From positions 13,376,948 to 13,440,947 of the forward strand of contig NC_133948.1 of NCBI RefSeq assembly GCF_031877795.1: a DNA stretch of 64,000 bases, read 5' to 3'. The position numbers were made by a program, and so were the translations under genes. This DNA is from Strix aluco. Lineage: Eukaryota > Chordata > Aves > Strigiformes > Strigidae. The notes below the pieces were generated by a model. The model was given only the letters and a program-made list of their open reading frames with translations, was not told where the DNA came from and ran no database searches. Below, piece by piece: positions 23,220 to 34,219 of this stretch (positions are counted from its first letter, which is position 1; every line of letters begins with the position of its first letter).

Positions 23220-23425
23220 CGGCTCTGGGTTAGTTCAAGTCTAGCCTATTTAGATAACCTTCTGGTGGGTCTATAGAGAGCCGAATATCCCTGCTGGAGG
23301 ATCTCACTACAAATGAGCCAATCCGCCTAATCTCCTTATCGTTGTAGGCCTCAGCCTCGGGGCCTGGTTATCTATATGGATAAAAGAAAAGGGACACTGC
23401 ACAGCACCTATCCCAGCAGAGACCC
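23220..23425. promoter_or_regulatory. Candidate enhancer with paired GATA sites
   Basis: GATA-type sites are AGATAA at 23252, TTATCG at 23336 and the near-palindrome TTATCTATATGGATAA at 23368-23383. Other motifs include CTATTTAG, CAAATGAGCC, CCAATCCGCCTAATCTCC and TATAGAG. Downstream, TTATCA at about 23584 and TGATAA at about 23705 extend the pattern. Function is inferred. Confidence 0.4.
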
Positions 23426-24119
23426 CTCCCCTTTAATCCTGCCAGGGTTGTTTCTCCCTTTATCCCCCTATTGCAAATCCCCAGCGAGAACCCCCCGGCC
23501 CCTCCACACCCCACTCCCCTCCCTTCACGCCTGAGCAGGGAGGCAGAAAGGATGCGAGAGGGCTGAGCAGCGCCGGGATGCTCTTATCACCAACACCTGG
23601 AGTGGGAAAGCGGGGCTGGGGGGCACAAATCCCCCCCGGCCCTGGCCGGGAGGGAGGCTTAGAGGGGCTGGGGGCTGCTCCCGTGCCCCTCCGGAGCTCC
23701 CCGCCTGATAAGTACCTTAATCATTCAGGGCCAGGAGTCCCCCGGGGCGCAGGCTAAGCCCTGCACATTCCTGCCGCACACAATTAGGGCTCTTTCTCCT
23801 TCCCTCTTTACATTTTTCCCTCGCTTTCATTCCTGCCCTCCACCCTTTCACCTTTGCATTAGCCCCCTCTCCCCTGCTTGGCTTCCAGTGCATCGCCCCC
23901 ATCCCAATCCCCATCCCCATTTCTTTCCAAGCCCCCTTTCTCCCCTTCTCAGATTTCCACCTTTCTGCATTTTTTTGTTCCCTTCCACCCTTTCCTCTCT
24001 CCTTCACCCATCCCGTCTTCTCTCCTACCCTGTTTACAGCCCTTCTCCCTCCAGCCCTGGCTCCACTTTCCCCCTTTTCCCTCTCTGTTTGCTCTTTGTC
24101 AGTCTGTTCTCCATCCCTC
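23426..24119. other. GC-rich then pyrimidine-rich noncoding stretch
   Basis: CpG-containing GC-rich sequence (about 23470-23710) passes into C/T-rich sequence at 23790-24120. No supported exon was found. The frames here are Ser/Pro/Phe-rich translations of pyrimidine-rich DNA. Confidence 0.45.
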
Positions 24120-24490
24120 AGTCTGCCTCTAATTTCTGATTAATATGTTCTTAGCCAAGGAAAAGGGAGAGCGAGAGAGAGAAAGAGAGCGGGAGAGAAA
24201 AGAAGGAATCTTCTAAATAAATCATTTAGTCATGTGAGGAGCTAATCTCCAAGTGACGGCCTGTGTTTATCTAGTTTTTAGCAGTGCATGTTAAATAGTG
24301 ATATGGGACTAATTTTTTTTTCCGCTGGAGCTGCTGTGAAGGGATTTTTAACTTCATTTCCCAGAAAGAAAAATGGTGAAAGCAGAGATAAGGCCCCCGA
24401 GCAGCTCTTCCCCTGAACCGTTAGCCAGTGCAATTAAACAAGATGCCGCAGAAAGGGCAGCCGAGCCCAGGTTGCCAATTATTGACGCCT
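24120..24490. promoter_or_regulatory. Candidate conserved noncoding element with GA tract
   Basis: TGATTAATATG is followed by a GA-rich tract (24158-24209), then AAATAAATCATTTAGTCATG, GTTTATCTAG, GTTAAATAGTGATATGG and AGAGATAAGG. GATA- and homeodomain-like cores cluster here. The island ends where GC-rich sequence returns near 24490. The role is inferred. Confidence 0.35.
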
Positions 24491-24962
24491 TCCCCCCACA
24501 GCAGGCACTGGCGTGCTGGGCTCAGCATCCCTGGGACCCCCCCTGGACACCCTCTCCCCACTCCAGCATTCCCCCCTTGCAGAGGTCCTGCTGCCCTCTG
24601 CCACCCGCCTGCTGCCTGGCCTTGGTCCTGTCACTCAGCACATGGTTCTGCTTCCCCAGGGCTTCTGCAGGACCTGGTGGCATCTCCAACAGGGTTTGGG
24701 GCCAGCTGGGGTTGGGTTGGGGTAAGGTAAGAGGCCAGTCTGGTAAAGGAAACCTCTTGTTCTGCAGTGAAGTGGTCAAGTATTTCCCTTGGAAAATGGC
24801 CAATCCCAAACATTTTCACTTTTCTAGGGAAAAATATTTTTTTCCCTCTGCACTGGACCCTTTGACAAAGCTGACCTGAATTTTGAGCTCTTTCTGGATC
24901 CTCCCTCTCAAGAGATGAGATTACATAGCATTTTTTTAACATATGTATTATTCCCTGAATAT
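24491..24962. other. Noncoding stretch, no gene recognised
   Basis: An acceptor-like site (about 24659) and a GTAAGG donor-like site (about 24721) bracket a short GC-rich segment. Its translation is low-complexity Gly/Trp-rich, so I do not call an exon. From 24780 the sequence is AT-richer. Confidence 0.4.
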
Positions 24963-25189
24963 TTTTTCACCTTTTCTCATTACTTTACCTCCAGGTTTGC
25001 TGAACACTTGCACCCTCCCAGGGCCACAACATCTTGCTGCAATCACTTGCAAACCCCTCATCCTCTGGCTCATTTTCCAGAGGCAAAATTGTTCCAGTTT
25101 GGCCCCATCTCCCTCACTCCAGCAAGTGGTCCCACTCCCACTCCCACCCTGGTGCTTCCCAAACTCTTCCCATTTTCCTACCTCTTTTT
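24963..25189 (-). repeat. Inverted duplication, arm A
   Basis: The reverse complement of this arm matches 26180-26384 along its whole length, roughly 85-90% by eye. Arm A has two extra short segments, one a duplicated GTGGGAGTG and one of about 11 bases near 25010. Shared blocks include AGAGGTAGGAAAATGGGAA and AGGTAAAGTAATGAGAAAA. The arms are separated by about 1 kb. This is either one local inverted duplication or two copies of an unrecognised repeat in opposite orientation. Confidence 0.85.
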
Positions 25190-25419
25190 GAGGGAAAAAG
25201 ATGGGAATGCTTGGGTGACTATTTCTCTCTCGTAGATAATGGAGGGAGGTGACAGTGAACACCCACAGGGCAGAGAGTGGGGGATGACTAGGAAGGTGGG
25301 GAACAGAGGGTGGAAGCCATCGCTGTAGCTCAACTTCTGGAAGAAGACCTCTCCTCGCAACATCTTCTCCAGATGTTCTCCAGCCCCTGAAACCCAGCCG
25401 CTCCCCGGGCAGCTGGAGG
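25190..25419. other. Loop of the inverted duplication, first part
   Basis: Mixed-composition sequence without a supported exon. Confidence 0.4.
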
Positions 25420-25810
25420 AATGTATTAAAAAAAAAAATCATTATTTTTAATGCTTCAGGCAGCTCCCATCATAAGGGGCTTTTCCCTGAAGGCCGGGAA
25501 AACCCCCGGGAGCCACCCAGACCTTCTCCCCGGACCACATTGGAGCCTCCCAGGTTGGGTGGATAATGAGTGGGCAGGAGAGGCAGCTAATTTCCACTGA
25601 GAGCTTGGAGGGGAAGCCCGCAAGCAATTGCAATTAAGCCCTGAGCATTAAAAACACAGTAATAAGGGGCTACGTTGAGGGGAGGCAGAGCGGTAATTTA
25701 AATGATAGCCAGCTCAAATATGGAACATCTAAATGTTCTCTCAGAGAGATTTATATGTGCGCGGGCCTACCTCACTCATTTATTTCGTTAACTAGCTCCT
25801 TATTGGTGTA
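25420..25810. promoter_or_regulatory. Candidate conserved noncoding element inside the loop
   Basis: This AT-rich island begins with an A-run (25426-25437) and contains ATCATTATTTTTAATG, GCAGCTAATTTCC, CAATTGCAATTAAG, GCATTAAAAACAC, GGTAATTTAAATGATAG and TTATTTCGTTAACTAG. TAAT and AATTA cores recur. It lies between the two inverted arms. The regulatory role is inferred. Confidence 0.4.
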
Positions 25811-26179
25811 TCTGCCTGCTCTGCCTGTGGGAAGATGGGCATAAGGAGGGATGCTCGTGCAGGATGTGTGGTGGGCTGGGAGCTTCCTTTTGGGTGGGAT
25901 GCATCCCTGTGGGTGCATCCTGCTGAGCCCTGAAAACTGAGGAAGGGGGCTGCTGAGCCTCCTGGTGACCCTGCAGCTCATTGATGCGACCAGAGCCTGA
26001 AATATTTGTTTGGTGATGGGGGGGTTTGAGTCTGGGCAGGTCCTGGCACAGAGAGGGTCTGTAGGCAGCTGCCCTTAGATGTGGCCTCGCTGGTGAGATG
26101 GGCTGCACTCCTTTGTCTGCAGGCAACAGCTTCCCACCCTTGGGGGGGGAATCAATGGAAAAAACAGTCAGATTTGTCC
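25811..26179. other. Loop of the inverted duplication, last part
   Basis: GC-rich noncoding sequence. Nothing is supported beyond a G-run at about 26141. Confidence 0.4.
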
Positions 26180-26384
26180 AAGAGGTAGGAAAATGGGAAA
26201 GGTTTGTAATGCATCAGGGTGGGAGTGGGACCACTTGCTGGAAGGAGGGAGATGGGACCAAACCGGAACAATACTGCCTCTCTGGAAAATGAGCCAAAGG
26301 ATGAGGGGTTTGCAAGTGATTGCAGCAAGGTATTGTGACCCTGTTCAGCCAGCCAGGAGGTAAAGTAATGAGAAAAGGTGAAAA
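26180..26384 (+). repeat. Inverted duplication, arm B
   Basis: This is the partner of 24963-25189 in opposite orientation. The best-matching blocks are the first 20 bases, the middle segment around TGAGGGGTTTGCAAGTGATT, and the last 28 bases. Similarity fades beyond 26384, although short AT-rich matches may continue to about 26500. Confidence 0.85.
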
Positions 26385-27925
26385 TCCTTGGGACAGCAAA
26401 ACCTCTTCATCCTTCTGTGGCAGGGATTGAGGGCTAGCAGGAAGGATGGATCCTCAAAACACTGGAATGGGAATATTTTGCAGGAAAAGAAAAGTGCCAG
26501 TACCAAAATTCTCCCTGCCCTCACTGGCTCATCCACCCTTCAGGAGGGTGGTGGCATGGGGACCCCTTCCCTCCCAGCCCCCTGCTACCTCCCGGCTGCT
26601 CCCCCTCCGGAGCATCCCTCGGGCAGGCGGCTGGGAACAGCTGTCGGAGAGCTGAGATCTAATGGCTGCCTGGAGAGCAGTTAGTGGATAATTAATATTT
26701 GCAGCACAGAGCTGTGATTGCTCTACATCTTCCTCCTGACAGCAGTGCGGAGAGGGAGCCCGCGCCGGCCGGGCTGGGAGAGATCCCAAGCCTGGGGCTC
26801 GGTGCCCAGCAAGCAAGCAGGGAGCTCAACCAATCCCATCACCCAAAATATTTGGAAATCCTTAGCCGTGCATGGGAGAGGGATCGTAAAAATCCCCTGG
26901 ATGCAGAAAAAGGGCATCAAGACATGGGTGTGTTGGCAAGGCCACTTGGGCTCTGTCCCTCCATCCCACAGCAGCACCAGCTCCCAGGCAACCCTCAGCC
27001 TTGCCCTGGAAAACCCCCTCAGTGAGCTTTGTGGGTGTGAAAACTCTCCTCCTCTTCACTCACATATTTTTTGTCTTTGCAGTAAGGGCAAAAAATATAA
27101 GTAGAAAAGTGCCTCCGAGCTTCCTTGCAAAAAAAATCAGCTGGTTCTCTTCCCTACCCTGTGGGTAGGCAGGACAGGGATGCTCTCTGCACCCAAAAAC
27201 CTTGGGGCAGGGGTGAATAGGAGAAACGGGGACACCTTCCCCCCCCCACCACCCAGGCCTCTGCACAACACTCCTGTTGCAATGCCACACCAGAAGTTGT
27301 CTGAGCAGCTGCTAGAGAAGATAAAAATACCCTCAGAGCAGCTCCTGGTTTTTACAAAGTGAGAGGCCAGCTGGTACTGGGCAAGCCCGGTCCCCAGGGA
27401 GGGGACAGGACCGCTTGTGCTTGGGGAGTGCACCCCACAAACAGCAAAGCCCCATTACCCAGCCAAACTGTGGTGGGAAGCAGAGGCTGGAAATGCCGGG
27501 GGCTCTGCTGGGCTCTCCTGCCTGGCACGGGGAGACTGAGGTCAACAAAATCAGGAGCAATGAGGGAGGGGGTCCCTGAGCAGGGGGGGATGAGCAGACG
27601 TTGCCTGAAGCTATCGGGGAGATGATCCGAAGCAACGGGGCACATTTGGGAAGAAATACCCCCCTGAGCCACAGTGAGCTGAGCTCTGTCTGCCTTTGGG
27701 CAGACCCAGCCGGGCTTTGACCTTGGGCCCAGCTCATGGCTGAGCCCAGAGTGCTCCTGCTTGCCAGCTGGCTCGCAAATCCCCTGCCAGGCTCTGAGGA
27801 TCAGGGAGGCACCAGCCCATGGCCTGGTCAAACTGTGGCTCTGGGCAGCCCCATCCCAGCCACCAACCCGCCCTGAGGGAGAAGCATCCTGACCACAGAG
27901 CCCTCAAACCTGAAAAAATAAGGAA
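26385..27925. other. Noncoding stretch, no gene recognised
   Basis: A small AT-rich patch at 26680-26705 (GTGGATAATTAATATTTGC) may be a minor element. The rest is GC-rich with short overlapping frames. An acceptor-like site at about 27082 is followed at once by a stop. Confidence 0.45.
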
Positions 27926-28235
27926 GAAAGGCAAAAGAAGAAATAAAAGCCTCCATGCAGTGGGCAGGGACTCTGTTATCCTTCTTTATTAGCGTTGTTT
28001 TCCTAGGTTTTTTTGGCGAGGAGCAAATCCAGCCGTCTCTGGCTGCGAGCAGGTTTGCTGCAGCTCGCGGCATGCAGTTAATTCCCTGAACTGTTTAATT
28101 TAACAGCCTCTGAGCGTGCAGACATAACACTGTCACTTGGCTCTTCCAAGAGCAGCCTCGGGACTCAGCCAATAAAGGAAAAGCGCAAATACTGTACTTG
28201 GGAGAGGCTCAAATCCTGCTCATTCCCACTCCCTC
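27926..28235. promoter_or_regulatory. Candidate conserved noncoding element
   Basis: This motif-rich block contains GTTATCCTTC, CTTTATTAGCG, GCAGTTAATTCCC, TGTTTAATTTAACAG and CCAATAAAGG. TGTTTAATTTAACA is a near-palindrome. Composition differs from the GC-rich flanks. Function is inferred. Confidence 0.35.
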
Positions 28236-28461
28236 TGCCGGCAGCGACTCCCAGGGCTCCAAAACCCCACCGGGGGTGGTGAAGCAAGACAAAGCGTGCC
28301 AGGAGCGAACCAGAGCGAGCCCACTGCCCTTGGCGGGTGCTTGGTGAGGAGCATCCCCCTCAGCTGGGCCTTTCACTGGTTGTTTTCAGAAGCTGGGAGG
28401 GTAAAGGCAGCCAGTGCAGTATGTTCCATCCCCATCCTCCTCCTGTGCCTGCATCCCTACT

Positions 28462-28507
28462 GAAATCATAGAATATCTCAAGTTGGAAGGGACCCTTAAA
28501 GATCACA
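28462..28507 (-). mobile_element. CR1 LINE 3' end remnant
   Basis: About 46 bases match the antisense of the avian CR1 3' end: ATCATAGAATATCTC, then AGTTGGAAGGGACCC, then TTAAAGATCA. CR1 elements are usually severely 5'-truncated. Here only the extreme tail is recognisable, and the usual following 'gtccaac' block is lost. The inserted element points to the - strand. It is the best evidence that the window is from a bird or other archosaur relative. Confidence 0.8.
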
Positions 28508-29344
28508 GAATGCCAGTGGAGGGTCCATTCCGAGCATCACCATCAGCAGCTTTGCATGGGTGTCTCTGTGCCTCAGTTTCCCCATTGTCATGGCACGATA
28601 GCATTGTTTCTCAGCCATGCTGTGAGATGGATAAAACTATTAATATTCAGCTGCTGCAGGGATGAACACCAAGGAAAAACCCGTCACTGTGATCTCCCCC
28701 CGGAATATGAGTTGCCTTTTCTCTAGGGGCAGTGATGCTGGCAAGGGACTGCCCAAGCAGTGGGCACAGCGGTCATTAGCCGTGGCTAATTACAGACTCA
28801 CGGGCTCACTGCATCATTAGTGGAGGGAAGCAAACCCACCAAGCAGAGGGTGTGACGTGCTGAGGAAGAGGAGCCAAAGAGCCCAGAAAGAGGAGCCTTA
28901 GTCTCTGCTCTGCCACTGCCTGCCTGCATGGCCTTGGCCATGTCCTTTCATCCAGTCCCTCTGGGTTTCCAGCCCTGAGCCCTCAGTATGGGGATGGGTC
29001 AGACTGGAGGTCACAGGCACCACTCCGCATATCACTGCCCCTTTGGGGGTTATTATGAAAAATCACCACCCCAAAAAAACCCACTTTGTAAGTGGCTCTT
29101 GGACCCCCTGTGTCAAGATAACAAAATGAAACCATCCGCATTTAACAGCCCCCCCCTGCCCCTATCACCACATGGGAAAAAAGGGCCTTTCCCAATATTA
29201 TTATTTCCCAGCAAAATCCCCAAAGTCTAGAAAATTCCTGTCAACATTCCCTATTGATTAAAAAACAAAAGAGCAGGAATTTGGCTGATAAGAAAAATCC
29301 CCAGGTTTAGTGTGAGCACTGAAATGCCCCCGAAATGCCACACA

Positions 29345-29388
29345 GGGGCTGTCCCCAAGGACACGTGGGGCTGTCCCCAAGGACACGT
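29345..29388. repeat. Perfect 22-base tandem duplication with E-boxes
   Basis: Two identical 22-base units (29345-29366, 29367-29388) abut. At each unit's end a CACGTG E-box is formed (29362-29367 and 29384-29389), so the two E-boxes are spaced 22 bases apart. The perfect identity suggests a recent duplication. Confidence 0.9.
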
Positions 29389-29435
29389 GGCAGCCACCTC
29401 AGAGGATGCTCCCCATCTGATTTCTTGGCTGGGGG

Positions 29436-29438
<3 letters not shown>

Positions 29439-29470
<32 letters not shown>
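29439..29470 (+). repeat. (TG)n microsatellite
   Basis: About 16 uninterrupted TG units. Alternating purine-pyrimidine DNA of this length can adopt Z-DNA and is usually polymorphic. Confidence 0.95.
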
Positions 29471-30119
29471 GCAGGGGGGGTCAAACAGAGGGATGCTGCT
29501 CTCCCTGTACCCTCTCCACTCACCGGCTTTTGGCGTTGTGGATGGCAGACCTGTCACGAGTTGGGCAGGTCTCAACATTGCCCAGAAGCTGCTGTACCAT
29601 TAAGTAGGAGAATGAATCACAAAAAATGGAGGAGGATGAACCTGGAGGGGCCAGAAGGGACAGCACAGCAGCTCCTCAAATGAGCAACCCACTCCTGCAT
29701 TGGGGGATTTTGTCTCCTTGTTGGCAGCAGGTGACGCAGGGCACAAAGAGCTGCATTGCGCTCCAAGGTTTGGAAAGATGCAGGAAGATGGGGGAAGCCT
29801 TTCAAAACCTGATTCCAGCCCTGGGAGAGGGAAAAGGGAGAGAAAATCCTCACGCTGGCACTCTGGGGTGGGGGTAGCACCTTGCGTTATGCTAACACAG
29901 TACTGGCACATTGGCGCCCGGGGATGCAGCAGGACAACGTGATGCTCCAGGACAACATCTAAGACACTCTTGACTCTGGACTCATCCCCAGCCTTTCCTT
30001 TCGGCTCGCCTGGGAGGCAGGATGGAAGTGGAGGGCTGCCGGTGCCCCCCAGCCCAGCACCCAGGGACCCCCAGCCCCATGCCTTCCCACGGCCCACACT
30101 GGGGCCGAAAAAGTGAAAA

Positions 30120-30625
30120 ATCAGGCTGCTTCTGCCATCGCTCCCTGGATTAAAAAATCCTATAAATAGCAGGGCTGTGAGCGGCACTACCCCACCCCAC
30201 CGCCTGCGAGGGGGCCGTTTCGGCTCCAGCTTGATCCCCCCGCCTCTGGTATTATCCTTCCAATTTCTGCTGCAAACCCCGGAGTGCCTGGGCTTGCACA
30301 CGCGGGAGTTCACACCTAGAGAACAGAGCCTTATCTCGGCGCTGTGTGCAGGACAAGGCTGTTTTACTCCTCCCTCCATAACCCTCTTAGACTTAATCCC
30401 GTCTTTAATGCCGCTTGGAAGGGGGCTTTGAACGGCTGTGCAGCCTAACTGGCTCTGACCTCTCCGGCTGCTCTCTCATGCCCATTTGGAGAACTCCGAC
30501 TTTCAAAGAGATAACAGAAGCCCGGTAAATCCTCGCTGGGAAGCTAAAGCGATTGTCACACTTAGGGGAAGTTTACTCGGAAAGCAAACTTAGAGCAGCT
30601 TCCCGGCCCTGGCGGAGCAGTGGCG
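30120..30625. promoter_or_regulatory. Candidate regulatory element with TATA-like box
   Basis: A strong TATA consensus, TATAAATAG, starts at 30161 on the + strand in otherwise GC-rich DNA. The following 450 bases are complex and non-repetitive. They contain CCTTATCTCG, TCTTAGACTTAATCCC, GTCTTTAATGCC, AAAGAGATAACAG and AAAGCGATTGTCACAC. GATA- and homeodomain-like cores recur. It could be a promoter or an enhancer; no transcript evidence can be seen in the sequence. Confidence 0.35.
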
Positions 30626-31039
30626 GGGGGGTCCCTGCGGTGTGAGGGTGCGGGTGGACGTGCTGAGCAGCTTTCGGTGATGACGGTCCCTGTTTTAGTT
30701 TTGTTAATAAGGACTTGGGATGAAGCGGTTAAGGGGTGCTATCTGGTGGTCTTCATCCGCCTTAGCGGGGAGCTGTTGGGGGGATGTTTGTGTGGGGTGC
30801 AGGATGGGTGCTCCCAGCTCTCTGAACCAGGCTGTGATGCTCTCCCCCCTCCACACAGCACCTTGCAGCTTCCCCCCACCCCAGCCCTAAAATCACGCAG
30901 CTGCGGGCTCCGCAGCACCCCGCTGTTGTCCACCTCACTAATTGCACCCCATCCTTGGCTGTTCTCCTCTGTACCGTGGTATCCCGGGGTGAACCCCCTC
31001 CCCGCAGCCCCATGAGGTCCCCGGCAGCCCCAGGAATCG
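30626..31039. other. Noncoding stretch, no gene recognised
   Basis: GC-rich spacer between two candidate elements. Nothing supported. Confidence 0.4.
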
Positions 31040-31346
31040 ACACCTTTCTGTTCCGCTTTAAATTAATCAAACCCAGAGTCCCTATATTAATACTGTGGTG
31101 GGAATTAAAATCATGCAACGCATTAAAGATGTAATTTAAAATTAATAACTCATAATTATTTATCATGGCGTATCAGCGGGGCTATGAATTTTCTCTTCTC
31201 ACCCGGCGTTCATTTCCTTCCTTTCCCTTCTTCTTGAGCCTCTAATAGCTGCCGGACCATTATGAATATCTGCGAGTGATTTTTTGGAGATGCTGAGCTT
31301 AAGATATAACATGCTTAATTTTTTATATTCCCCCCCCCCCCCCCCC
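31040..31346. promoter_or_regulatory. Candidate conserved noncoding element, dense TAAT cores
   Basis: This is one of the densest homeodomain-type islands. It contains TTTAAATTAATCAAAC, CTATATTAATACTG, GGAATTAAAATCATGC, GTAATTTAAAATTAATAAC, CATAATTATTTATCATGG and CATTATGAATATC. It stops abruptly at a 17-base C-run (31330-31346). The sharp edge and motif density suggest a constrained regulatory element; conservation was not tested. Confidence 0.45.
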
Positions 31347-33879
31347 AGTGTTTCTTGGGGTGAATGGGAGGAGTAAGGCTTTGCTGTGCTGAAGAGAAGG
31401 TGGATGCTGAGCCTGGGGGGTGCTGCTAAATGCCTAAATGAGGGTGCAGGTTTTGCCACGTGCTGACGGCTTCGGAGGAGCTGGCCAGTCCCTCCCTTTG
31501 CACACAGCTGTGCTCAGCCACGGCAGCTGCAGAAAGCCTGGGAAAGGCCTCGGGAATGGTGAGGGTTTTCCATCTTCACCCTGCTTTGGACAAGCGTGGG
31601 ACTACTGGGAACTTCCTGCTGCCCTTCCCCACCAGTGTTTCGAGGGGGAAACATCACCATGCAAGATGGATGCATTCCTGATGGTCATCCTTCACCAGGC
31701 TCTGGTTCCCCCAGCAGCCAAGGGGGGCAACTCAGCCATTTTATAGGGAAAACATGGAGAAAGTGGCGGTGAAATCGAGGTGGGAGGAAGAGAGCGAAGG
31801 CCAGCATCCCTCCCAACACCACGCAGGTCCTGCACTCCCCTGCCTCTGTCAGTGAGCTGTGCCAATGAGGGAATAAAATCCCAAATAGCGTCTGGTGAAA
31901 GCTCGCAGGAGGGAAAAAAAGAGACAAGAGCAGCTCTGTCTCTTTAAAAATAAATAAATAGATAAAGACTAAAAAAAATGCAATAAGTATATGCAAATGT
32001 GTTGAGCCGAACATCGCTGTCTGTGAAACAGATGAGGGAGAAAGTGCTTGAAGCTAGAGAGGAATGAGGCAGCCAGTGCTGACCTCAGGGTTAATAATTT
32101 TTACTTCTCCATCTCATTCCCTCCATAAAAAAAATACGAGGGGGGAGGGAGGGAAGAGGCGGCGCAGGAGGGAAGGGCTGGGGCTGGGAAGCTGCGCCAG
32201 CAAGGGGAGCCGACAGTGCCTGGAGCTGGTCCCACCCATGACAGCACCCATGGGTGGGAGCTGGAGGGGCTGGGGTGTGGGTGGAGGTGGTGCAGTGTGG
32301 GGCTGAGCCCCGGTGCTGAGTGAGTGCTTTGCAGGAGGCATTACCGAGGAGGCATGAAAAACATCAATCCAGCTCCCCTCCAGGTGAGGGTGGCCATCGG
32401 GACTGAAACATCCCATTAAATACTCCAAATATTGTGACTTTATCAAAGCTACTGAGCCCCACGTGGGCTAGTTCAGCCTTGTGAAGATGACTACAGACGG
32501 TGGGCGACGATGGAGGGGAAACGCCGCAGCATCACCCAACACAACACTTTAATGAGCTGGCAAAACCTCTGCTGGGAAATGTTTCTTTTCCCTCAAATCA
32601 ATTCTTGATGGAAAATTCAGCTGGTGCCAAATTTCCATCAGCTTCAGCATCCTGCAGCCCATTGGCACCTGCCAGACTCTCACATGCTGCACCCAAAGGT
32701 GAACTCAAAGGTGGATACACCAAAGAGGATAAAGCCTCGACGTCTTTACATGTGTAAATATTTCTTAGCTCCCCTGGTATTGTCAAAACAGCAGGTTTTG
32801 GTGTTTTCTAGATGAAGTCTTACATTTTGCTGCAATACCTGGAACGATAAGGCTGTAGTGCAGTGCTACCATCGTAGCTGCCACGTTTGTTGAGCTGCAA
32901 CCTGCTGAACACGTTAACCAAACCAACATTTCTGGTTTCTTTCCAACCCAGGCGTGTTTTTAGCTACAAAACCCCTAAAATTCCTCCCTGGGTGTGGGTG
33001 GATTCCCCATATTATTATTTCTAAGCTTGGCGGGTGTGCCAAGGTGTCCAGTAATCATCACGTCTCCAGGTGTTTGGGAGCACGCACTACTTCTTTTGTT
33101 TTTCCCCTATTACATACTACCCTGCTCCTCATATAATGAATTAAAGAAAAGTCCCTTTCATAGCCCAGATAACCCCAAAACCTCACCTGCTGCTGCAGAT
33201 GGGAGTGGGAGACCTGGCACCAGAGCAAACCCTGCTGCCCTCCACCTGCAGCCCCCCCCAGTAAATCTCTCCCCCTTGGCACCGCAGGTCAGACCCCATG
33301 GGAAGGCTGAGCCCCGTGGGGCTGTGGGGCGCCCAGGATCTCACTGGTTTTTGTGGGTCTTCCCAAAGCTTGAGCCATTGCGATGGTGAAACCCAGACTT
33401 TCTTCTCTGCAGTGCTCCTAACACCCTGTGTCCTTGTTAATCCCCCCAGGACAGGATAATGGGAGTGAGGGGAGGTCCCACGGCGTGCTGGTGGCCAGGG
33501 CAGCCTTCATCCACCTCCTTCCCTGTGAGAGCTGGCACTGCCCATGGAGGATTGCAAGGCCTCAGTGGATGTTAAGGAGCTGTGGAGAGGAAACACAGCT
33601 CTGCTCAGCCCTTCCTCCAGATGGCCTCGCGGGCAAGCCCCAGGAGCTGCCATTTGTCAAGGGGGCATTTCAGTGGAAGGGTAGACCCCAAACCCTCCCG
33701 AGCCGGGCTGTCTGCACAGCCAAAATCAGCAGCAGGGATGGAGCCTTGGCAGGAAAAATGATGCTTGGCTCTCCCCTGGCTGTCCCTCACCTCTGCAGCC
33801 CCCTTACCAGCCTTGTCACCCCCAGCCCTCCTCACCTGCCTACCAAGGGCAGCATCTTCTCTGCAACCCAGCTGCTTGT
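31347..33879. other. Noncoding stretch, no gene recognised
   Basis: An AT-rich patch at about 31930-32000 includes AAAATAAATAAATAGATAAAG. A GA/G-rich patch with an A-run lies at 32125-32180. At 33400-33450 two acceptor-like sites occur without a supported exon. Frames are short and overlap on both strands. Confidence 0.45.
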
Positions 33880-33997
33880 GCAAGCCTGCATCCCACCCTA
33901 CATCCCACCCTGCATCCTTCACCACATCACTCCTCATGCAAACCTGCATCCCACCCTGCATCCTTCCCCACATCCCTCCCTGCATCCCTCCCCATGT
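33880..33997 (+). repeat. Minisatellite, two units of about 58 bases
   Basis: Two units (33880-33938 and 33939-33996) each begin CAA(G/A)CCTGCATCCCACCCT and end CCTC(A/C)CCATG-like. Each unit is itself built from shorter CATCCCACCCTG-type subunits. The His/Pro-rich reading frame across it is a repeat translation. Confidence 0.8.
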
Positions 33998-34219
33998 AAG
34001 CTAAACATCCTCTCCCCAGGCACCCACACACCCCACCATTTCACATTCTCCCAAATCTCACCCTGCTCCAGACCAGCACCCTCACGGCCCACTCCCTGCC
34101 ACCCCACCCCACCATCCCCGTCCTGCTTGGCTGAGCCCGTGACCCTGTGACTGTCACCGACTTGTCGCACCAGCCATGCTTGGGGCTGCGCTGAGGAAGC
34201 GCCTCCTCCACCCCCGCGC
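33998..34219. other. C-rich noncoding spacer
   Basis: C/A-rich sequence continues from the minisatellite. No feature is supported. Confidence 0.4.

Larger units (their letters stand above)
28508..30119. other. Noncoding stretch with tandem repeats
   Basis: It contains a 22-base tandem duplication and a (TG)n tract, both listed separately. A minus-strand frame of about 260 codons (29600-30379) runs into the next candidate regulatory block. It shows no domain and is judged chance. No exon is supported. Confidence 0.45.

Noticed and set aside
24659..24722. Short exon-like segment with CAG acceptor and GTAAGG donor
   Set aside because: The translation is Gly/Trp-rich low complexity and the donor lies in repetitive TTGGG sequence.
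29600..30379. Minus-strand frame of 259 codons
   Set aside because: No domain or homology recognised; its upstream third crosses a candidate noncoding element, and alternative frames are also open.
33428..34150. Plus-strand frame of 240 codons with His/Pro repeats
   Set aside because: The repeat part is the CATCCCACCCTG-type minisatellite; the rest shows no domain.
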